Shown piece after piece: positions 33,373-46,086 of a stretch of 64,000 nt of DNA. Positions within the stretch are counted from its first letter, which is position 1, and every line of letters starts with the position of its first letter. Under the pieces are notes generated by a model, which worked only from the letters and a program-made list of their open reading frames with translations, was not told the origin of the DNA and did no database searches. The stretch comes from Podospora pseudoanserina (Eukaryota > Ascomycota > Sordariomycetes > Sordariales > Podosporaceae). The stretch spans positions 4,774,001-4,838,000 of the forward strand of contig NC_085920.1 in the NCBI RefSeq assembly GCF_035222485.1. Reading direction: 5' to 3'. The position numbers and the translations under genes are program-made.

Positions 33373-36367
33373 AGTTACATAAGTTGGGGGGTTGTTTTTG
33401 GGCAGCAAGCGAAGAGGGATGGTACAGTACTAGAAGTTTCAAGAAAAGTTGGAAGTTATTTGGGGGAGGGAGGGGGGGGGGAGGTGGTTGGTTATGTCAT
33501 AACTCGGTGTGTCTTTGTCGGAGTTGCGTCCCGGTTGAGCCGGCCGTCTTACCCGCACAGGGGGATTTTGGGCAGGTTTTATTGACTACCGAGTTTGATT
33601 GGGACAGTCAAGGAAAGGCAAGGCAAGCAATTGCCGTGCTTCGTCAAAGTCGGTGACTCTTTTTGGGTGGTGGAGAGGTTGAGTGGAGGGGGGAGACGAC
33701 TAGAGTGTTACAAGGCATTTTTAGATAAGAGGTTTCGAAAATACATACAAAAAGTACATATATTTTTATCTTGTGAGTATGGAGAGCAACGTTGGTGGGA
33801 TGCCTGAGGGAACAGCCGAAGAAAAGAAGAAAAAAAGAAAAGTGATCCCGTCTCCCGATCCCGCGATTACACGGCGAGGCGGGGGTAGGTAGGATATCGG
33901 TTTTATTGCATTAAATACATGACCGTCAGCCTACTTACCTTACCTGTCTTATGTAGTGTGTGTCGGATCGTGACTTGGTTTGTTCGCTTCCATTGTCTCT
34001 CTCTCTCACTGACTTTTCAAACCTGGAGGGATGCATGAACGGGCATTAGATGAAGAATGTACCTAGGTAGGTGTGTGCATGGGCTATCCGGGTTTACCTA
34101 TTGGTCTTTGGGTGTATGAGAAGGGGTGTGTGTGTGTGTGTGTGTGTGTGTTGCCATACCGGTGTGATAACCCCACGACGGGACGGCATATACAGAGAGG
34201 AAGTTGAGCACCTAGCTATCGCTATCGATACCCCTTTGATGATGATGATGGTGGTAGTGGTAGTTGAGCAAGTTCTTCTATCGGTTGTTCTATCCAACGA
34301 TCCATGCATTTGATAGAACGGGCCGAGTTGAGACTGGGTTCCAATCTGGGAGACATATTGGAAAAGCGGGCTTCTGTGCTTTGGGCTCATGCTGCCAGAG
34401 TAGGTGTGCTATAGAAGTTTTGACAGAAGGGTGCTTGGAATTATGCGGCATGATCAGATATTGCTTGGTTGATCTGGTTGGTGAAGAAGGCATTGGCCTA
34501 CCTATCTACCTATTTGGTTGTCAGTAGGTCGACTGCACCAGGCCGATATGTTTCGTGCCGTTTCGCAGCTGAGCACCGCATTGGCACAGCTAGGCCAAGC
34601 TGCGGGCAGTTGCGTAGACCAGAGGTTCTAGTCTTGTGGTGGTCATCGCGGGATTGGGGGCAAAGCCATAATCTGTATAGTAACGATGAACAAACTCCGT
34701 TTCAGCGCAGTAAGAAGAACCTGCGGTGCGAAAGTTGGGGTAGGTACCTCCAAGTACAGATGCTATACGACCTTGTATCGCTTTCCAAAAACAAACACCT
34801 TAATAAGGCTTCTGGTTTCCCCCTTTCATTCGTCGTATTGCGTGCTTTACCCCAAAACGAAGGCTTTTTTTCCTGGTTGTTCGCCACGAGACCGATATAA
34901 CTCCGTGGAACGGCGTTTGGTTTGGTTGGCCACCCCCCCCACCCTCCTCTATGCATAACTTGATATTGTTTTTCATTCTTGTTGACCATCCCTTCGACCG
35001 CCAAGCCGTTTTCTTCTGGGCAGAAGGATCTCGTCGAAAAAAGCGAGGCGGTCGGTGATGGTCTGCGGGTGAATCGGCCGTTTCTCGTGACCAGCCTCAT
35101 CCAGCGACCCGTTTCTGGGATTTTGCCAAGTGCTTGGTTTGCATTATTTGGGCGTTGTTGGGTGCGCGCCAAGCTGGTAGAGTAAGACCGGAAAGTAATA
35201 GTTATTGAGTAGGTGCGTGTTGTGAGATGTGACTCGTAATCTTTACTTCGGAGCGTCTTTGTATGGAGATTACCATACACTGAGTGAGGTTGTGTCTGCC
35301 GGGCGGTACGCCATACACAGCACACAACAAATGCGGGATGGTCACGCCGGGAAACATTCGGCAGGTGTACCTTGATGTGCAGGTTGAAGAACGGGACAGC
35401 AAGTTGGTGTTGCTGCCTTGTCTGGGGATGTCGTTCGGTCATCTCGGGAATGCATGTCGAGTGGTTGCGGCAATATTGTAAGTGAGGTCAGCAACGGCAG
35501 TAGTATCAAGTGATATCCTCCCTCGGCCCAACATACTGCTATTGAATACAACGGAAGTAGGGGGCTGCGGACATAGCAACCGTTGCCTAGGCATGGCTAG
35601 AGCTCAGGGGGAATGTTTACTTTGTCTCAACTCACCCCCTCCTTCCCAGCAACTTGGTAAAGGCGTTCCTGTTCCTGCGTCGACTTGGTTTGCGTTGTCA
35701 ACTCCATGCTAGATAGGCGAGCAGATGCTGCAGAGGAACCCGACAGGGCGGGGCCTGGCACCATTCGGAGATCGACGGAGAGAAGGGCGGGGATACCAGA
35801 CCAATCACTCATAAGAAAGAACACAGTTTCTCATTTGTTTCCTCAATCATCTTGTGTATGCTGGGTAGCACCAAAGAACATCAAATTCATGTTCGCTTGC
35901 TAAAAGAGTAACCTCAGGTAGGTCCAATACCTTACCAAACCCCGTCGCCATCCTTCCACCCATCAACCAAATTACCTATACTATGTATGTTAAATTCCCA
36001 GAGATTTTTTAAACGCCCACGACTAAAGACATGGACTCAGCCATGCTTCGTCAAATGCAAAGTAATGGATTGATCCAAACAAGTCAGTGCTGGTCCATCT
36101 TCCCAAGTACCCCCTTCTGTTGCTCCGGCTTCCCAAGAACGATTGCGCCGCAAGATAAAAATCGACAAAAAAAAAGCAATCTGTTTCGCCACCACAATTC
36201 ATGTGTCAGAGAAAGACGATTGTCGTTCAAGACAAAACTCCTTTCCCAATGTGACGGTGGGGCTGACTGACAAAACCCAACCCTTTCCCATCCACCCCCC
36301 GGGCGGTGACTCTTAGCGCCATGCAGCTACGGCTTTGCTTGTCCCACCCATCATTTCGGCATGCACG
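33373..36367. other. 3.0-kb convergent intergenic region, no gene supported
   Basis: Lies between the stop codons of BCKDH-E2 and gluconokinase. Begins with a G-rich stretch (33461-33488), contains a GT microsatellite (34126-34151) and trinucleotide GAT/GGT runs near 34238-34263. The longest ORF (34702-35442, minus) has no domain or codon bias. Words such as CCTACCT and GTACCTAGG recur. Confidence 0.55.
34126..34151. repeat. GT microsatellite
   Basis: Thirteen GT dinucleotides in a row in intergenic DNA; expected to be length-variable. Confidence 0.95.
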
Positions 36368-37167
36368 TCACTTTCTCTGGGCTTCTGCCGCGACGGTCTC
36401 CATCGTGTCCAGGACTCGGTCTAGAGCCTCAGCCATGACAGCTTCGGCTGGGCGACTGACGTCAATGCTAATAACATCGACCTCATCCGTGGTTGGCCTT
36501 TCCAAGACTTCGAATTGGCTGTGGACCATGTTGGCTCCCATGTAATGGTTCTTGCGAGCCATCACCCTTTGCAAGAGGAGCTCCTCGGACGCATCCAAAT
36601 AGATGAAGTGGAGATGGAGGTTGGGCGAGAAATAGGGGGCGACACGGATGACATCGCGGTACTTGCGCTTCAAAGCAGAGCAAGTCAACACCACGCCTCT
36701 GTTTCCACGTTCCAGCTCCTTGAGGGAAGCCTCCCGGAGAGCCGTCAACCAGTCCCACCGATCAGCATCCGTCAAGGGAATGCCAGCGCTCATCTTGTCG
36801 ATGTTGGCTTGTGGGTGGAACTAGTAATCATGATTAGCCCGATGCTATGGGTCATGGGACTTGGGACTTGGGACAAAGAACATACCTCATCACCCTCGAT
36901 ATATGGCATATGAAGAACAGTGGCCAGGTACTTGGCAACAGTGCTCTTTCCACAGCCGGCGGGGCCAGTAACGAGCCAGATGTGGCGCTGCTCATTTTTG
37001 GATAGTGACGAAGAGACATTGCCGTTGGTACGCACACCATTCGACAAAGATGATGTTGGGAGTCTCATGGTGCTTGGTGATGGGGGGATGTTTTGGTGGC
37101 CGTTGGAAATAGCTGGTGACCCCGGGGTTTGTCCCTTCAAGGAGATGGCTGAGTCGTACGAAAGCAT
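36368..37167 (-). CDS. Gluconokinase
   Basis: Two exons on the minus strand (37167-36886, 36820-36368) give 244 aa. An N-terminal ~60-residue Ser/Pro/Asn-rich extension is unlike most family members; a later Met (MRLPTSS, residue 34) could be the true start. The kinase core reads HIWLVTGPAGCGKST (P-loop), YIEGDE-FHPQANIDKMSAG across the junction, PLTDADRWDWL, VVLTCSALKRKYRDV, LHFIYLDAS, RKNHYMGANMVHSQFEVLE. These are hallmarks of GntK/IdnK-type gluconokinases, which phosphorylate gluconate to 6-phosphogluconate for the pentose phosphate pathway. The 65-nt intron splits E from FHP in the substrate loop. Confidence 0.93.
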
Positions 37168-40100
37168 GTTGGGTTCTGGTACTGGTGGTGGTCTCGAAGA
37201 TGGTGGTGGTATCCTCCGTCTTTGAAGAAAGCGTGGGTCCGGCTTGACGGCGAGAGTTAAAACCGGCGATGACGTTTGTAAGTGGGCGGTGGTGGTGATG
37301 AATGACCGGAAGTGGGCACGCGCTACCTAACGTGACAATTGGATGACGACGACAAAGAAATCACAACAGACTGCAGAATACTACGGCCCATTGAGAGAGG
37401 AAACGATCACGAAGAGGAGCTTGGGGAAAGGGACATTCAAACACAACAAGGTGTGGTTGGGATAGCAGGCAAAAAGGGAGTCAGCCGATGGCGGCCGGCC
37501 GGCCATTTATATAGCTGAATCTTGTAGCAGGTCATACCTGGAAGTGATGACCTAAAAGTTTCCTCTTCAGCAGGGCCAGGCGGCCAGGCTGGGACCCCAG
37601 AGCCAAAAAAAAGGTACCACTGGTACTTCCAAGCTTGGGGGGCTTCAGCGGAACCCACTGAGCGATCTGCTGGGAACGCGCGGGAACCCCATGGATCCTA
37701 GCCTCGAGGGGGCAACATGGAACCTCGAGAACGGGTGGGTGACCTGCTGGTACTGCGCCCATGCGCCGTACCCAGGTACTCGCAGTGGGACTTGGCGGGC
37801 CAGAATCTCACAAGATACTAGACCCCATTGGTCCAGGAGCACTCGACAGCCAAAGGTGTCCCAGGACCATGACAGGTCGAATCCACCGCAGACAGGGAGG
37901 GCGTGTGCGGTGAACTCGTAGCCCAAGGTACGCTTCAAGTATCCACGCGTGATTCCCATGTACCTTGTCTGGAAAGTCGGGGGAAGCTTTTCCTGGAGAA
38001 AAGCGTGGGATGGGTTGGGAAGCCGTGTGGGGAGAAGTGTCGAGGAAGAGAAGGTGGCTGACTCGACAAGGGGGAAGCAACTTTCTTCCACCTCGACAAT
38101 GACGCCCGAAAGGGAAGCTCGCTGGGAGCAGCATCGCATCGCCAATCATGAAACAAAAAGAGAACCGTTGTAAAAACTCTGATTTTGACACTTTGGACGG
38201 GAGAAAGACACGCGAAGGTTCGAGACGTGGAATGAGTGGCTAAGAGTCACAGGAAAGTTTATTGAGGTAAGGTACCTTGCGGGTTGTACCTTCTCGTGGT
38301 GTCCTGAAGCTCGGAACATCTTACAGCCTCGGTGTAAGGAAGGAGCGAGCCCACAAAAGGTACAGCCTGCCCGGGCTGGGAAAGAGGATGGCAACGATGC
38401 AGCCCAGTGCTCGATCGAAATTGGCCCATTAATTGAATAACCTTGAGAGCGGTGAGTAGCCAGGCATGAGGTGCTTGAGGTGCGTGATGCAGGACGGGAA
38501 GCAATTCACGAGAGAACCCATCTTCCGTAAGACACTTCAGGTACGGGCATTCCATCCACAACCTGGATTCCCAGCAGTGGGCGCTAGGTAGGTACCTGAT
38601 GGCCGTGGGGTTGAGGTGTGGCAGTGGGAGAGCGGAAATGAGGGTGAATACCCACTGGCATCTGCCGGTACCATTGCCATCACGGGGTCTGCAGAGCACC
38701 GGCGCAACCCATAAAAATCTCCGCTCAAGAATTTTCACTAGCCCACACACCTCCCAGCTTGATGCGGACCGTCGTGCTAGCTGGCTAACTTGTAATTGGG
38801 AACGGCTAGTCGATGACAATTAACATTGACATGGAGCAAAGACATAGGACCGGAACGCAAACCAAACTGCTGAAAACAGTGCTCTCAAGACATAATCTTC
38901 GTCCCAGGACAGCCAGCATCTGGACAAGACTGCTCTCCCACATTGTATAATACACTCACTCTCTCGCGTAATTGGCGGGGCACCATTTTGATCTTTCGGT
39001 ACGTTTTCGTTGATGGTGAGGTGAGGCACAAAAAGACATTTCTGCTCAACTAATAGCAGCTCCAGTAGAAGCGTGGGGGTCTGTCCCGGCCCCGCCACAG
39101 AATGGGGTTGAGGTTCGCCGAGAGACGCCGCCGATGGCAGGGGAGGGGTGTGTGGAGCTGCCCAACTACTGGATGGGAGCCCCCGGGGACGATCTTGGGA
39201 TGAGATGCCATTTCTGCTTCCATTCTCCTGTCCAGCAGATCCAGATCCCACAGAACAAAACATGGCACGGCAAAACACATCATCGATACCCCTTCTACAA
39301 GGACTAACACAAGAGAAAGAGTTGGCCTTCCGTTATGGCTGCTGGCTGGTTCAAAGCCCTGTCTCTGCGGGCCGGTCGTCTGGGAGTGTCACAACCGATC
39401 CGTGATTGACCCCAAACACCGCCCAGCCGCTTGCGACCAAAGCTCCCCATCTCGTGTGCGGTTCCCAAAAGGTCTGGACGGTGTCTGGACCGAAAGCTAC
39501 GATGCTGCTAAAATGGCTCGCACGCAAGGCACCGCAAAGCAAGCCATGGAACTGTACCTGAACCAGGACCACACCTCCCTAGCTTACATCATTCTCATCT
39601 CTATGGGCCAATCACCAGCTAAATACGGCAGAGGTATTTCTTCCATTTTCCTGGTTGAATACTATGCAGAGTTCCATCGCTTACCACGACAGCAGGGCCA
39701 TATATGCGGCAAAGAGCCATTCGTGAGTAAAAGAAACGTCCGTCTCCGAACTGTGCTTTGCCTGCCCCTTCACCTCTTGGACGGAACCCAACGCAACCCC
39801 GGGCGCCACACAGCGGTAGAACCCCCTCGTTGGCCTCGTGACGTGCCTTGTTTTGCACGCCCCGGTCTGTCTGCCCCCTCACCGATTGTTTCGATACCCA
39901 CTCCCCAGACTCCGAGAAATTGGACGTGGTGGAGCTGCCTGTTGTTGAGGCACCCCGCTCGGCTCAGCTTCCGGGCTCCTCGAGAGGGGCTACTGACGCT
40001 TAGATTCTTGGGTCGAATGTTCCTTACCTGATCGTGGGTTTCTCCGACTTCGCCATGAAGCTTCGCTGTCCTCGAAAGACCGGTAGAAAATCATCTTCAA

Positions 40101-42904
40101 GACATCGTTGCATCACTGGCGTGAAGCATGCTACTTTTACCCATGCGGAGTGAAACGAGTGAATGCTGCACACACCCCGCATAGCCTGAGCCTTTCTCAG
40201 ACTCCCCACCTCCATAGAATTCATCCTGCAGCAGCATGCACAGTCTTGCTTCCCGAGTGGGTTTCCGGAAACGCAGAAGGGGGACGGCGGGGGCCTGACT
40301 GACACCGAGTGTGCAGTACATGGCCAGCACATACATGTTCCCTGCGGGGTGCGGTCAGTCTTGGTCGACGGGATGTGATGTGGGAATAGCTTCGTTCGCC
40401 GCTACCGTCACGGCACTGACACCCCCAAAAACGGGACTCCCGCCCGGTAGCCTCAGGTACCTCGACGGCCCCAGATTATCACAGATATTCCATTCTTCAC
40501 CGCTCATCCCCTTGTTGATCAACTCATACAATCCCTAATTAGTTGAGCGGCTGCTGACCCAACCATCGTATAGCACTGCAGGCGAAGCCCCAAGCGCACT
40601 TAGACGCACATATCCTGCAAGCTGACCATTTTCTAACTCGGTGCAACCATTTCCTCTCTCAAATAAGTGGAACGTTTGACAGGCAATCTCAACAACAAAG
40701 CCCATGGCTGGAGCGAGGTTGGTCGTCAACAACAGGCAGCCTGAGGAGTCGAACTTGCAAAGTACCACAAGTTGGTCAGCACAAAGCAGACAGATCGTGG
40801 CTGCCAAGGTCGCAGAGTTGCGTGTGTTCGCCATGCTCTTCTCCGTTACGGTGTATCGTTTCTGCAGACGCAACGCTGCCCAGAACACCCACCTGCCGAC
40901 AAGCATTTGCGGCCTGCCTTCGAAGACTCCGAGGCCCGGCATGCCGAGGGATGTGTCTTTTTTTCCACCAACACTGATGAGGCAGATCATGCTGGTTTCT
41001 TCTGTCTTTTCGGCATAGCGCCATGCAGACACATCATGACACCAAACATACAAATTTCACGAAAAACGAGCTTCCCGCTGGTATCTAGCCCTGTCTTGGT
41101 GCTTTCCCAGCATTATTTGAGCTTCCGGAAGAAAGGTAACACCCACCTTACTGCCAACCCGAGACTCTAGGGAAACGGGGCTCGTGAAACTACGGCTGCT
41201 ATGGAGGGAAAGGTCACAAGATGAGTCCTTGAGCAAACCTGACGGACTGACTACCGATTTGTTGGTTTTGTGTTGGGAAACTACCCTCCACCAAAAGGTC
41301 ATCCTACATTGCTGGCCCATGCTCTCTCTGAATCACACGTTGAAAGCTGATGAGTACAGCTTTACGAGCAGTTAACAGTCCTATTTACTGTCAGAACAAG
41401 CGTTATGCAGTTTTGTTGACCTACATACAGTACCGATTATTCCGTGCAGAGCGTGCTGGAGGGACCCAGCTTCAGGGCCCAGAGTCTAAGCAGCAGTTGG
41501 ACATCCAGGAGATGACGTCTCACAAACCTGATCGATGCAGGCGGCCAATGGGAGGCAGGCAGAGGAATTTGTGCTATAACTGTCCATGCCAGCGTCACCT
41601 GGGATTGAATTGCCTAAATGCATTAGTCTTGGTTGGAAGCTGTGTCGTGGGCTGTGACTGGGTTTGTGGGCCTGCTTGTCCACACCACCGTCATCATCGC
41701 AATCATCTTGGTATCAAGACGGCTCTGGCGCAATCTCGGGACCTCTGATTGTATCCTGCGATGTCGGGTTTCCATGACAGGCACAGATGTAAAGAGCTGC
41801 CCCTGTTCCGTGATAGGCGGTATCATTGATAGGAAGCTGTCAACAAGAATCATCATCCGGTAGCCCACTCTTACACTCTATCTAAATCGACGGCGTCGGG
41901 GAGTCAACCCGTATGCACGGATACCATTTCGGTTCTGTACACGCCTTGGAGATTCACACTTGGGTCACTACGCTTGCCGTCGTTCAATCGCCGACATCGC
42001 ACCGCCCATGCCAGCCTCGATTGGTCCATCAAGGGTCTTATCACGGTGTGTGTGGATGGTGATGCTCTTGCTGTCCATGTAGAAGCTGAGGTACCTTGCA
42101 AGTCCAGGAAAGTACCGCCACCGTCAGTTCGTATCGTCTTCCGGCGCGTCGGACCGATGAATTCTTTCTTGTTTGTTCATCACCATCATCGGCTGCTGGC
42201 TCAATCATGGATCCGTTATGCGGTGGCACGAGCCGATGGTGGTAGACCTAAGAAGCTGCCCCACGTTGACCGCTTGATGTTGCCCTGCCCCTCATTGATT
42301 GATTTGCTAACCGGGGGTCAACGCCGAAATGGGTGCAACACGCTAGAGATGTTGATTTTGTTCAATTATTATTTCTTGAAAGGGCATTGGGTATTAATTG
42401 AGGGGCATCAGTACATGAGGCCCAATGTTCCTTGCCTCGAGCTCATTTTGAATCCACAGGCAAAGTTTCCATCTGAATGACCCCTCCTTCCCTTCCGGGA
42501 GAAAAGCTCCCGTCTCGAATCTCTACCTTCCCCTCCATGTGGTGGCTTGCAAGGCTGAGAGCTCCAGATGCCAAGAGTCAAGACCCCCGCAATGTGGCTG
42601 AATAGCAAGTGGCGCTCAGGTAAGGTCTCGGCCAGTCGCGGCTGCAACAGCTCCATAGTTGCAGGTACCGGCCGATTCGGGCAGTTTGGTAGTAGAAGGT
42701 TGTCAACTATTGGAGCTCGGAGTTTTGGGCGTTATTGTTGCCGCCTTTTCGATGCGTCTTTCCTTTCGAGCCCCTCTCCCGTCAAGAGGTTTGTTGAGGC
42801 TCACTTCTTCGGCACCAACTGCCCGGCCATCACTCGGTCATCCATCAACAGACCTCAAATCCACCAGATCTCTATTACCGCTGCAGCCGCGCCGTCTATT
42901 CAAC
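37168..42904. other. 5.7-kb divergent intergenic region, no gene supported
   Basis: Lies between the starts of gluconokinase (leftwards) and dipeptidyl peptidase III (rightwards) and is the largest gap in the window. Many ORFs of 60-210 codons occur on both strands but none shows a domain, plausible exon joins or a conserved motif. GGTACC-containing words recur (for example 37606, 38272, 38594, 38668, 40457, 42090, 42665). The first few hundred bases at each end should be promoters. Confidence 0.55.
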
Positions 42905-45363
42905 ATGAACTCCCAGGAGCTTACCCAGTACTACGCCGATGCCCCGCCTGCTGTCGTCAGGCTCGAAATCGAGAAGCACTTCAACGTCTTGGATGATAAG
43001 GCAAAACGTTATGCCCACTTTATCAGCCGGTAAGGGAGCCTACTTATAACTCATTACTGGTCACATGAGTCCATCCATCCCTGAGGTTGGGCTTATACGC
43101 ACCTCTGCCATTCCCGCGTGATCACACCTTATAATTCATATGTATTTGTAAACAAAGCAACACAATTGCTAACACCTGGGACAGAGCATCCCTTGCGGGT
43201 AACCGCATAGTCCTGAGGCAGGTCTCACCCGAGTCCGAGTCCATCTATGATTTTATCATTGCTCTTCACAGGGCCGCCGGTGGTGATTGGAAGGGTCATG
43301 CCAAGAAAGTTGGTGTTGACGAGGCCGGTCTTTCAGCTTTCCTCCAATATGCTGCTCAGTTCCTCGGCAACAGTGGCAACTACAAGAGCTTTGGCGACTC
43401 CAAGTTCATTCCAAGGTGTGATGAGTCCGTCTTCACTGCTCTTGCCTCTGCCGCGCCCGAGGCGGAGAAGCACTTGAAGGCTACGGATGGCGCCATCTTC
43501 TCAGCCGACAAGCCTGGCCTGCTTCACCTCGGTTTCACGGACGAGGGTCACTTGACCACGTACTACCCGGACTCTCCTAGCATCATCAAGGATGAGATTG
43601 ATGCTGTGGCCAAGTGGATGCAGGTCAAGGGATTGCTCCCAGAGAATACCAGACTCCGCAAGACTGAGGATGGTGTCTTTGAGCTGCTCATTGCATCCGC
43701 TATCACCAGCCTTCCTGCCGATGGTGGCGATGCCGGGAAGGAGGCCGAGTTTGTGATCAGCGAGGGGCCTCTTGAGGGCAAGACCATCAAGCTGGTCTAT
43801 GGTGACTACTCCAAGGAGATGGCTGAGATCACCAAGAACATCAAGAAGGCGGCTGAGAATGCCGAGAACGAGACCCAGGTCAAAATGCACACTGCGTATG
43901 CCAAGTCCTTTGAAGAGGGCTCTCTTTTGGCGTTCAAGGACTCTCAGAGATATTGGGTGAAGGATCAAGGGCCGATGGTCGAGTCCAACATTGGCTTCAT
44001 CGAGACCTACCGGGACCCTGCCGGTATTCGTGGCGAGTGGGAGGGCTTTGCTGCCGTTGTTAACCAGGACAGAACTCGGGCCTTTGGCGAGCTCGTCAGA
44101 TCCGCCCCATCACTTATCCCTCTCCTGCCATGGGGCAAGGATTTTGAGAAGGACAAGTTCTTGTCCCCAGACTTCACGTCGCTTGAGGTGTTGACGTTTT
44201 GCGGGTCCGGCATCCCGGCCGGTATCAACATCCCCAATTACGACGACATCCGACAACTTGAGGGCTTCAAGAATGTGTCTCTCGGCAATGTACTCAGCGC
44301 CAAGGCCCCAGATGAGAAGATCCCCTTCATTGCGGAGAGTGATATTGAGGTGTATAAAAAGTACAGAGATGCTTCTTTCGAGGTCCAGGTCGGTCTGCAC
44401 GAATTGACTGGACACGGTTGCGGCAAGCTTCTGCAGGAGACCGCCCCCGGCGTTTACAACTTCGATGTCAAGAACCCACCTGTGAGCCCAGTCACCGGCA
44501 AGCCTATCACCACATGGTATAAGCCGGGCCAGACCTGGGGTTCCGTCTTTGGTGGTCTTGCTGGTGCTTATGAGGAGTGCCGTGCTGAGCTTGTGGCTAT
44601 GCATCTCAGGTTTGTTTTCTCGTCTAGATTATGTGCGGTATAGCCTCTGACATGGATACAGCTGTGAATTCTCCGCCCTCAAGATCTTCGGCTTCGGCGA
44701 CGGCTCCACGGACATTGACGGCGAGGCTGGGGATGTTCTGTATGCCTCGTACCTCAGCATGGCTCGTGCTGGTTTGACATCCATAGAGTTCTGGGACCCC
44801 AAGTCTCAAAAGTGGGGGCAGCCTCACTGCCAGGCTCGTTTTGCCATTCTCAAGGTATGCTTTTGCGCTGTATAAGGCGCTGGAATTGTTGTGCTAACCG
44901 GCATGAAACAGTCTTTCCTCGAGGCTGAGGATGATTTCTGCAAGCTGGAGTACAAGAATGAGGATCTCTCTGACCTCACCATTCGCCTTGATCGCTCCAA
45001 GATTTTGACCAGTGGTAGAAAGGGTACGTTGAGTTTCAGTGTTTTTTTGGGTATCTGGTTCAAAGAACAAAAAATAACTCGTGTTTTCCTGCAGCCGTTG
45101 GTGACTTCCTTCAGAAGCTCCACATTTACAAGTCCACCGCTGATGTCGAGACTGGTTCCAAGTTCTTTGCTGAGATAAGCAACGTTGGTCTTGAGTACTG
45201 GGGCACCAAGGTCCGGAATGTGGTTCTTAAGAACAAGCAGCCGAGGAAGGTCTTTGTCCAGGCCAACACTTACCTGGATGAGAAGACCGGTCAGGTCACG
45301 ATCAAGCACTATGAGCCAACGCTGGAGGGTGTGATCGAGAGCTGGGCTGACAGGGAGGAGTGA
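42905..45363 (+). CDS. DPP3: Dipeptidyl peptidase III (zinc metallopeptidase, M49)
   Basis: Five exons (42905-43029, 43185-44609, 44662-44854, 44912-45023, 45095-45363) give 707 aa. It starts [25 protein letters not shown], the usual family start. The zinc site [11 protein letters not shown] is at about residue 447 and the second motif [11 protein letters not shown] at about 505, matching the spacing of rat DPP III. Other marks: [31 protein letters not shown] and [11 protein letters not shown]. The enzyme removes N-terminal dipeptides from oligopeptides, usually in the cytosol. The frame stays open upstream to an ATG at 42752 that would add 51 residues rich in Arg and Ser, so a mitochondrial form is possible. 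Confidence 0.96.
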
Positions 45364-46086
45364 CTGTCGATTGCAAGAGGTGGTGGGGTTGAGGAAGGTA
45401 GAACATGGCTTCGATCTGTCCTTTAAATACCTAGTCGACAGACAAAGCAACCTGTGGCCAAAGACCGAGGTTGAATTGAATGAATCAACACAAGAATCGT
45501 CACTCAAAGTGGTTGTGTACCAAGCGAGTATAAGTATTCAAATCGCTCATATTTTGATAACCATAACAGTATTAAAATGACAAATAAAGACATGAAGACA
45601 ATAAAAGCATAGCATTCTTCCCAGCTTTGCAAGTAGAAAATAACCCAGTGAACCGTTTTCCTTTTGGGGTATCAATGGTTCATGTCCCTCCTCCTCTGCT
45701 CCTTCTTGCATTCCCTTCCTTCATAAAACAAATCAGTACCCGCCACCAAAGTGCGCCAAATCCCTCACTGCCAACACCATCTTGGCCTGTCTGTCCATCA
45801 CACAGCATTCCCCTCTGACCCTTTTCTACCTCCCAGATCTGATCTGAACATGACTGATCCATACACCAAAGATTCCAACCACTTTGCCTGTCAACCTAAG
45901 GGCCTCCCACGCACTGCAGTATCTATATACCCATACCCGGCGCGCATCTCCTTCTTAACTCAAACATCTCGAACTCGACCATGTGATCTCAGCTACCATG
46001 CTGTCGGCATGCCTACCCTCCCTCCCTCCAAAAAAAAAAAAGAAAAAAAAAGAAAAAAAACCCAAAAAAAACCGGTAATCAACCCC
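45364..46086. other. Convergent 3' flanks of DPP3 and the zinc factor gene
   Basis: 723 bp with no coding sequence. An A-rich low-complexity tract at 46030-46072 lies just past the stop of the minus-strand zinc factor gene, where on that strand it reads as T-rich. Confidence 0.6.
46030..46072. repeat. A-rich low-complexity tract
   Basis: Forty-three bases made almost only of A runs broken by single G and a CCC, 15-57 nt beyond the zinc factor stop codon. Confidence 0.9.

Noticed and set aside
34702-35442. 246-codon open frame on the minus strand
   Set aside because: No recognisable motif and no codon periodicity; reads like translated intergenic sequence.
37645-38145. 166-codon open frame on the minus strand
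   Set aside because: Overlaps other random frames on both strands; nothing conserved recognised.
39402-40031. 209-codon open frame on the plus strand in the largest gap
   Set aside because: No domain, low-quality composition, no flanking splice pattern that extends it; ORFs of this size arise by chance in GC-balanced DNA.
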